Source of the DNA: Sphingobacteriales bacterium
GTDB lineage: Bacteria; Bacteroidota; Bacteroidia; Sphingobacteriales; Sphingobacteriaceae
Length of the DNA stretch: 10,649 nucleotides
Assembly: GCA_020058405.1 (NCBI GenBank)
Contig: JAGVEE010000211.1
Coordinates: forward strand, 1-10,649
Direction: 5' to 3'
Shown here: positions 8,501 through 10,649 of the stretch, piece after piece
How the letters are laid out: every line of letters begins with the position of its first letter
Numbering within the stretch: position 1 is the first letter of the stretch
Notes under the pieces: model-generated
What the model saw: only the letters and a program-made list of their open reading frames with translations
The model's database searches: none
Told to the model about the DNA's origin: nothing
Translations under genes and position numbers: made by a program

Positions 8501-8619
8501 ATAAACTCCCCGCAGTCCCAATAACTTGCAGTGGTTTCCATCGTCATCGCGTAGGTTAAGGTTGCAATTGCAAAACTTAGCCATCCGAACACATTGTTTA
8601 ATGATTTGAATTTTAACAT
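5590..8619 (-). CDS. DUF2723 / glycosyltransferase family 117 membrane protein
   Basis: A 1009-residue protein of the DUF2723 family, related to the eukaryotic O-mannosyltransferase TMEM260 and to GT-C enzymes that use lipid-linked sugars. Residues 1 to about 585 carry many membrane segments. Family landmarks are SYWDCGEF (32-39) with acidic D35 and E38 in the first outer loop, where GT-C enzymes keep their catalytic acid, then HPPGAPLF (50-57), FWFSAVETEVYAMSSL (137-152) and GVHLLNLL (189-196). After the last membrane segment a soluble, probably periplasmic part begins near EWDDHDRSNRT (about 597) and GDNETYPLWYA (about 623), ending in a helical region that may be TPR-like. Length is usual for Bacteroidota. 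The first methionine is favoured because it precedes the first membrane helix. Role in protein or envelope glycosylation is inferred from the family; donor and acceptor are unknown. It has its own terminator. No clear promoter is visible upstream; TATTTTCG at 8666-8659 is a weak -7 candidate. Confidence 0.9.
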   Translation of the reverse strand: MLKFKSLNNVFGWLSFAIATLTYAMTMETTASYWDCGEFISAAYKLQVVHPPGAPLFLLIERLFSMFASSPDNVAYFTNLGSGLSSSATILFLFWSITLMAKKLVGKKEEDFNATDIILVIGSGLVGALAYTFSDTFWFSAVETEVYAMSSLCTAVVFWAILKWDNIADHKHSDRWLVFIGLIIGLSIGVHLLNLLAIPAIAFVYYFRRFKTTTKGIVYTALASIGILGFIQFGIIPGIVSIASKFDLIFVNGLGLPFWSGAFVWFIILIAGIYFATVYSIRKMNVLLNTSLMVLTAILIGYSSYAMISIRAKADTNINMYANDNIFNLISYLNREQYGETPLLTGQFFTAQLESEKEGAMQYRIEDGKYVETVRKTKPVWDKKNSGLFPRMWSNQQNHISFYKTWSSLKSTTNKPSMSENLHFFFSYQVGHMYFRYFMWNFAGRQNDIQGHGNITDGNWLSGIKAIDEYRLGPQNNLPDYLAKNTSRNELYFLPLILGIIGMLFHFRRNMKDASVVMMMFFFTGLAIVIYLNQYPYQPRERDYAYVGSFYAFAFWIGLGVFGLYDLISKKLNGPVVATGVLGLTLLAVPTLMANVEWDDHDRSNRTVVRDFAYNYLNSCAPNAILFTMGDNETYPLWYAQEVEGIRTDVRVVNLSLLGMDWYIDQMREKSLEGDSVSFTIPSTKYVQGSRDYIPFYDMKIGGVSELKDVINFVTSDDKAAMMQTRTGKSINVLPTKLVRIKINKADVIAAGLVKAEDSAMIADYIEFQLNKDGLVKNDLMVLDLLANNTWTRPIYFAATMGSDNYYGLNEYLALEGLALRLTPIRKPRNQMGTPGSVNADVMYENVMNKFKWGNMSDSSVYIDPETARMSYSFRIQFFQLADALFNEGKKDSCEKVMDKLFEILPKAPTSLQYKVFDFRFVDIYYRCGKNEKANTLANSIVREITQNLDYYKQFTGKKMNMYTEEVQQGIAILNEIGRIAGQYNEAKFSDEVNKKSAEYQKDFQYLFQ

Positions 8620-8705
8620 AACTCTATTTTATATCCTCTATTGATTATCGATAAGCGTCGAAAATAGGAATTTATTTTTGAAGCTTGGTAATATTTGTGT
8701 TAATC

Positions 8706-8747
8706 TAGTCTATAGTCTTTAGTATTTAGTCATTAGTCTTTAGAATG
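8706..8747 (+). repeat. Tandem 7-bp micro-repeat array, TAGTCNN, six units
   Basis: Units follow at exact 7-base steps: TAGTCTA, TAGTCTT, TAGTATT, TAGTCAT, TAGTCTT and a terminal TAGAATG. As 7 is not a multiple of 3, three successive units place TAG in all three plus-strand frames. Confidence 0.8.
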
Positions 8748-8821
8748 TTCAAACTAGTAAGATTAATGTAGATTAAAAAATCATCCTGTGGAATTCGACA
8801 GCTGTCACGGTAAAATCTAAG

Positions 8822-8856
8822 TTTTCTAGCTACTAAGGACTAAAGACTAACGACTA
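8822..8856 (-). repeat. Inverted 7-bp micro-repeat array, five units
   Basis: Read on the minus strand the units are TAGTCGT, TAGTCTT, TAGTCCT, TAGTAGC and TAGAAAA, phased by 7. Bases 8840-8856 are the reverse complement of 8727-8743 with one mismatch in 17, so the two arrays could pair across a 96-base gap. The terminal TAGAAAA is shared with the array at 10021-10055. Confidence 0.8.
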
Positions 8857-8878
8857 TTTTCTGTTTTTTTAAAATATT

Positions 8879-8910
8879 TTTGCTTTCAACCAATCCCTTT
8901 TCTACATTTG
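8879..8910 (+). promoter_or_regulatory. Promoter of tRNA-Gln, Bacteroidota type
   Basis: TTTG at 8879-8882 and TACATTTG at 8903-8910 match the -33 TTTG and -7 TAnnTTTG elements exactly, with 20 bases between them. Transcription should start near 8917, leaving a leader of about 23 bases before the tRNA. With no promoter visible between the tRNA and prs, this one may also serve prs and rplY. Confidence 0.8.
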
Positions 8911-8939
8911 CAGACCCAAAGAGAAATTTTAGGGGAAAT

Positions 8940-9012
8940 TGTCCGATGGTGTAACTGGCAACACGTCTGGTTTTGGTCCAGAAGAGTCTAGGTTCGAGCC
9001 CTAGTCGGACAA
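8940..9012 (+). tRNA. tRNA-Gln, anticodon UUG
   Basis: A complete cloverleaf is visible. The acceptor arms are 8940-8946 and 9005-9011 (7 perfect pairs, starting U1-A72), the D stem is GTGT/ACAC, the anticodon stem TCTGG/CCAGA has loop TTTTGGT with TTG at 8973-8975, the variable loop is AGAGT, and the T stem CTAGG/CCTAG has loop TTCGAGC. The CCA tail is not encoded. The discriminator at 9012 is A, unlike the G73 that I recall as an identity base for E. coli GlnRS. UUG reads CAA and, by wobble, CAG. Confidence 0.96.
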
Positions 9013-9015
9013 CAT

Positions 9016-9057
9016 AAAAAGGGATTGCGTTGAACGTATTAATGCAATCCCTTTTTT
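9016..9057 (+). terminator. Terminator-like hairpin between tRNA-Gln and prs
   Basis: AAAAAGGGATTGC (9016-9028) pairs perfectly with 9044-9056; allowing one G-U pair the stem extends to 9031/9041 with a 9-base loop, followed by a T-run (9052-9057). It is a classic intrinsic terminator for the tRNA, yet it ends only 15 bases before the prs start, so it may act as an attenuator or partial terminator. The symmetric A-run lets it work on either strand. Confidence 0.8.
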
Positions 9058-9072
9058 ATTAATATAGAAATT

Positions 9073-10017
9073 ATGCCTTTACATTTCAATCCAATTAAGC
9101 TTTTTGCTGGATCAGCTAACTCAGAATTAGCGGAGCAAATTGCGAATGCTAGTGGAAATAAATTAGGGGATTTAACTTTAAGTAGGTTCAGCGATGGCGA
9201 ATTTCAGCCTTCATTTAACGAATCTATAAGAGGTTGTGATATTTTTATCATTCAATCAACATATGCGCCTCAAGATAATTTGATGGAATTGTTGTTGATG
9301 ATTGATGCAGCTAAAAGGGCTTCTGCGCATTATATTATCGCAGTTATCCCATATTTTGGTTTAGCACGCCAAGATCGTAAAGATAAACCACGTGTTTCTA
9401 TCGGATCGAGTTTAGCAGCTAATATGCTTACAACTGCGGGGGCACATAGAGTAATGACTATGGACTTACACGCAGCACAAATACAAGGATTTTTTGATGT
9501 GCCGGTAGATCACTTAGATGCATCGGTGGTGTTTATACCATATATAAAGAGTTTGAATTTGCCCAATCTTACCATTGCTGCTCCAGATATGGGTGGTACA
9601 AGTAGAGCAAGGGTTTTTGCAAAGGCTTTAAATGTGGAGATGGTTATTTGCGATAAACAACGTAAACGTGCCAACGAAATAGAATCGATGAATGTGATAG
9701 GTGATGTAGAAGGGCAAGACATCGTATTGGTAGATGATTTAATAGATACCGCTGGAACATTAACCAAAGCTGCCAAATTAATTATGGATAAAGGTGCACG
9801 CAGCGTAAGAGCAGTTTGTACACATCCAGTATTATCAGGCAAAGCGTATGAAAACATTGAAAATTCGGTATTAGAAGAGTTAATCGTTTGCGATACCATA
9901 CCATTGAAGCACACAAGCCCTAAAATTAAGGTGCTTTCTGTAGCAGATTTGTTTAGTAAGGCAATTGCAAATGTGAACGAGCACGGTTCAATTAGCGAAC
10001 TCTTTAAAATATCGTAA
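9073..10017 (+). CDS. prs: Ribose-phosphate pyrophosphokinase (PRPP synthase), class I
   Basis: Makes PRPP from ribose 5-phosphate and ATP, feeding purine, pyrimidine, histidine, tryptophan and NAD synthesis in the cytoplasm. The 314 residues equal the usual length. Visible motifs are FSDGE (39-43), the ATP-binding RQDRK (99-103), DLHAAQIQGFFD (131-142) with the catalytic-region histidine H133, PDMGGTSRAR (171-180), DKQRKRA (194-200) at the flexible catalytic loop, and the PRPP loop VDDLIDTAGTL (220-230). The C-terminal CTHPVLSG and VCDTIPL blocks are also family-typical. The gene follows tRNA-Gln and a hairpin only 15 bases away and precedes rplY, a common order in Bacteroidota as I recall it. 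No Shine-Dalgarno sequence is visible, and no separate promoter was found. Confidence 0.97.
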   Translation: MPLHFNPIKLFAGSANSELAEQIANASGNKLGDLTLSRFSDGEFQPSFNESIRGCDIFIIQSTYAPQDNLMELLLMIDAAKRASAHYIIAVIPYFGLARQDRKDKPRVSIGSSLAANMLTTAGAHRVMTMDLHAAQIQGFFDVPVDHLDASVVFIPYIKSLNLPNLTIAAPDMGGTSRARVFAKALNVEMVICDKQRKRANEIESMNVIGDVEGQDIVLVDDLIDTAGTLTKAAKLIMDKGARSVRAVCTHPVLSGKAYENIENSVLEELIVCDTIPLKHTSPKIKVLSVADLFSKAIANVNEHGSISELFKIS

Positions 10018-10020
10018 GGC

Positions 10021-10055
10021 TAGTCACTAGTCATTAGTAGTTAGTCGTTAGAAAA
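10021..10055 (+). repeat. Tandem 7-bp micro-repeat array, TAGTCNN, five units
   Basis: Units are TAGTCAC, TAGTCAT, TAGTAGT, TAGTCGT and TAGAAAA at exact 7-base steps, starting three bases after the prs stop. It is the same family as the arrays near 8706-8856. It lies inside the presumed prs-rplY transcript, followed by an A-rich leader to rplY. Confidence 0.8.
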
Positions 10056-10080
10056 GAAACAATTTAAAATAAAAATAAAA

Positions 10081-10649
10081 ATGAAAACAATCTCAATTAG
10101 CGGTTCTGTACGTCAGAACGTAGGGAAAAGAGATGCAAAGGAGCTGCGCTACCAAGGTCAGGTTCCATGTGTATTGTATGGTGGAAAAGAACAAGTTCAC
10201 TTTTCAGTATTCGAAGCAGATCTAAAATCCCTTGTGTACACTCCTGAAGTTTACTTCGTGGAATTAAACATTGATGGTAAGAAATTTAAATCTACCATGC
10301 AAGATATCCAATTTCATCCATTAACAGATTTAATCAATCACATTGATTTTATGGAAGTGTTTGAAGACAAACCGGTTATTATGTTATTGCCAGTTCGTTT
10401 CAGCGGAACATCTCCAGGTGTTAAAATGGGTGGTAAATTAGTGCATAAAATTAAAAGATTAAAAGTTAAAGGTTTACCAAAAGACATGACAGACAATGTT
10501 ATGGTAAACATTGAAGGCTTAGAATTAGGTAAAATGATCCGCGTAAGCGAGGTTTCGGTACCTAATTGTGTAATCTTAGATGCAAAAGCAAACTCAATCG
10601 TATCTGTTGAAACTTCAAGAGCATTACGTGAAGCAGCAGCTGCAGATGC
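10081..10649 (+). CDS. rplY: 50S ribosomal protein L25 / general stress protein Ctc, cut by window end
   Basis: The frame opens at ATG 10081 and stays open to the window edge, giving 189 residues and two further bases, with no stop. The N-terminal L25 domain (about 1-93) binds 5S rRNA; VGKRDAKELRYQGQVPCVLYGG in pieces (VGKRDAKELR 14-23, PCVLYGG 29-35) and QDIQFHPLTDLINHIDF (74-90) are typical. Residues about 95-180 form the C-terminal TL5/CTC domain, with PVRFSGTSPGVKMGGKL (104-120), so this is the long form rather than the short E. coli form. The visible end, REAAAAD, is the start of the usual low-complexity Ala/Glu tail, so little is probably missing. It starts 63 bases after prs with an A-rich leader and probably shares its transcript. 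Confidence 0.95.
   Translation, partial: MKTISISGSVRQNVGKRDAKELRYQGQVPCVLYGGKEQVHFSVFEADLKSLVYTPEVYFVELNIDGKKFKSTMQDIQFHPLTDLINHIDFMEVFEDKPVIMLLPVRFSGTSPGVKMGGKLVHKIKRLKVKGLPKDMTDNVMVNIEGLELGKMIRVSEVSVPNCVILDAKANSIVSVETSRALREAAAAD

Larger units (their letters stand above)
8620..8939. other. Intergenic region between divergent GT117 and tRNA-Gln
   Basis: There is no credible gene in these 320 bases. The left part should hold the GT117 leader and includes a 10-bp palindrome, TTATCGATAA (8645-8654). The middle holds two heptamer arrays facing each other (8706-8747 and 8822-8856) with a 74-base spacer containing a perfect palindrome, GACAGCTGTC (8797-8806), and two GATTAA copies 10 bases apart (8761, 8771). 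The right end carries the tRNA promoter. Confidence 0.7.

Noticed and set aside
8645..8654. Palindrome TTATCGATAA as an operator
   Set aside because: A 10-bp palindrome is expected several times by chance in 10 kb, and nothing links it to a regulator.
9510..9914. 134-residue minus-strand open frame
   Set aside because: It lies wholly inside prs on the opposite strand and has no recognisable family pattern.

Overview
The window looks like a piece of an AT-rich Bacteroidota chromosome. Four things point there: the protein set (a DUF2723/GT117 membrane protein of about 1000 residues, a TonB receptor beside imelysin and HTTM genes, and prs followed by the long L25/Ctc form of rplY), starts without clear Shine-Dalgarno sequences, a good TTTG / TAnnTTTG promoter, and a tRNA without encoded CCA. 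I cannot place it below phylum from the sequence alone.

Layout. Bases 1-3970 (+) hold the end of an imelysin-like gene, an HTTM / vitamin K-dependent gamma-carboxylase-like membrane protein and a FecA-like TonB-dependent receptor. The three genes overlap end to end and look like one translationally coupled envelope or iron-uptake operon. Bases 4070-5026 (+) hold accA, the carboxyltransferase alpha subunit of acetyl-CoA carboxylase. Converging on it is a small gene of unknown function (5071-5469, -), preceded on the same strand by a large GT117/DUF2723 membrane protein (5590-8619, -) that ends in a clear hairpin terminator. An intergenic stretch of about 320 bases follows, then tRNA-Gln(UUG) with a recognisable promoter, a terminator-like hairpin, prs (PRPP synthase) and the start of rplY, which is cut by the window end.

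The most unusual non-coding signal is two families of exactly phased, degenerate tandem micro-repeats confined to the gaps between genes. One has an 8-bp unit (NNNTTCGA) on both sides of accA, and both copies fold into long hairpins. The other has a 7-bp unit (TAGTCNN) in three arrays around the tRNA-prs-rplY cluster, two of them facing each other as an inverted pair. The most interesting coding signal is the gamma-carboxylase-like protein locked between an imelysin and a TonB receptor. Everything else is housekeeping.
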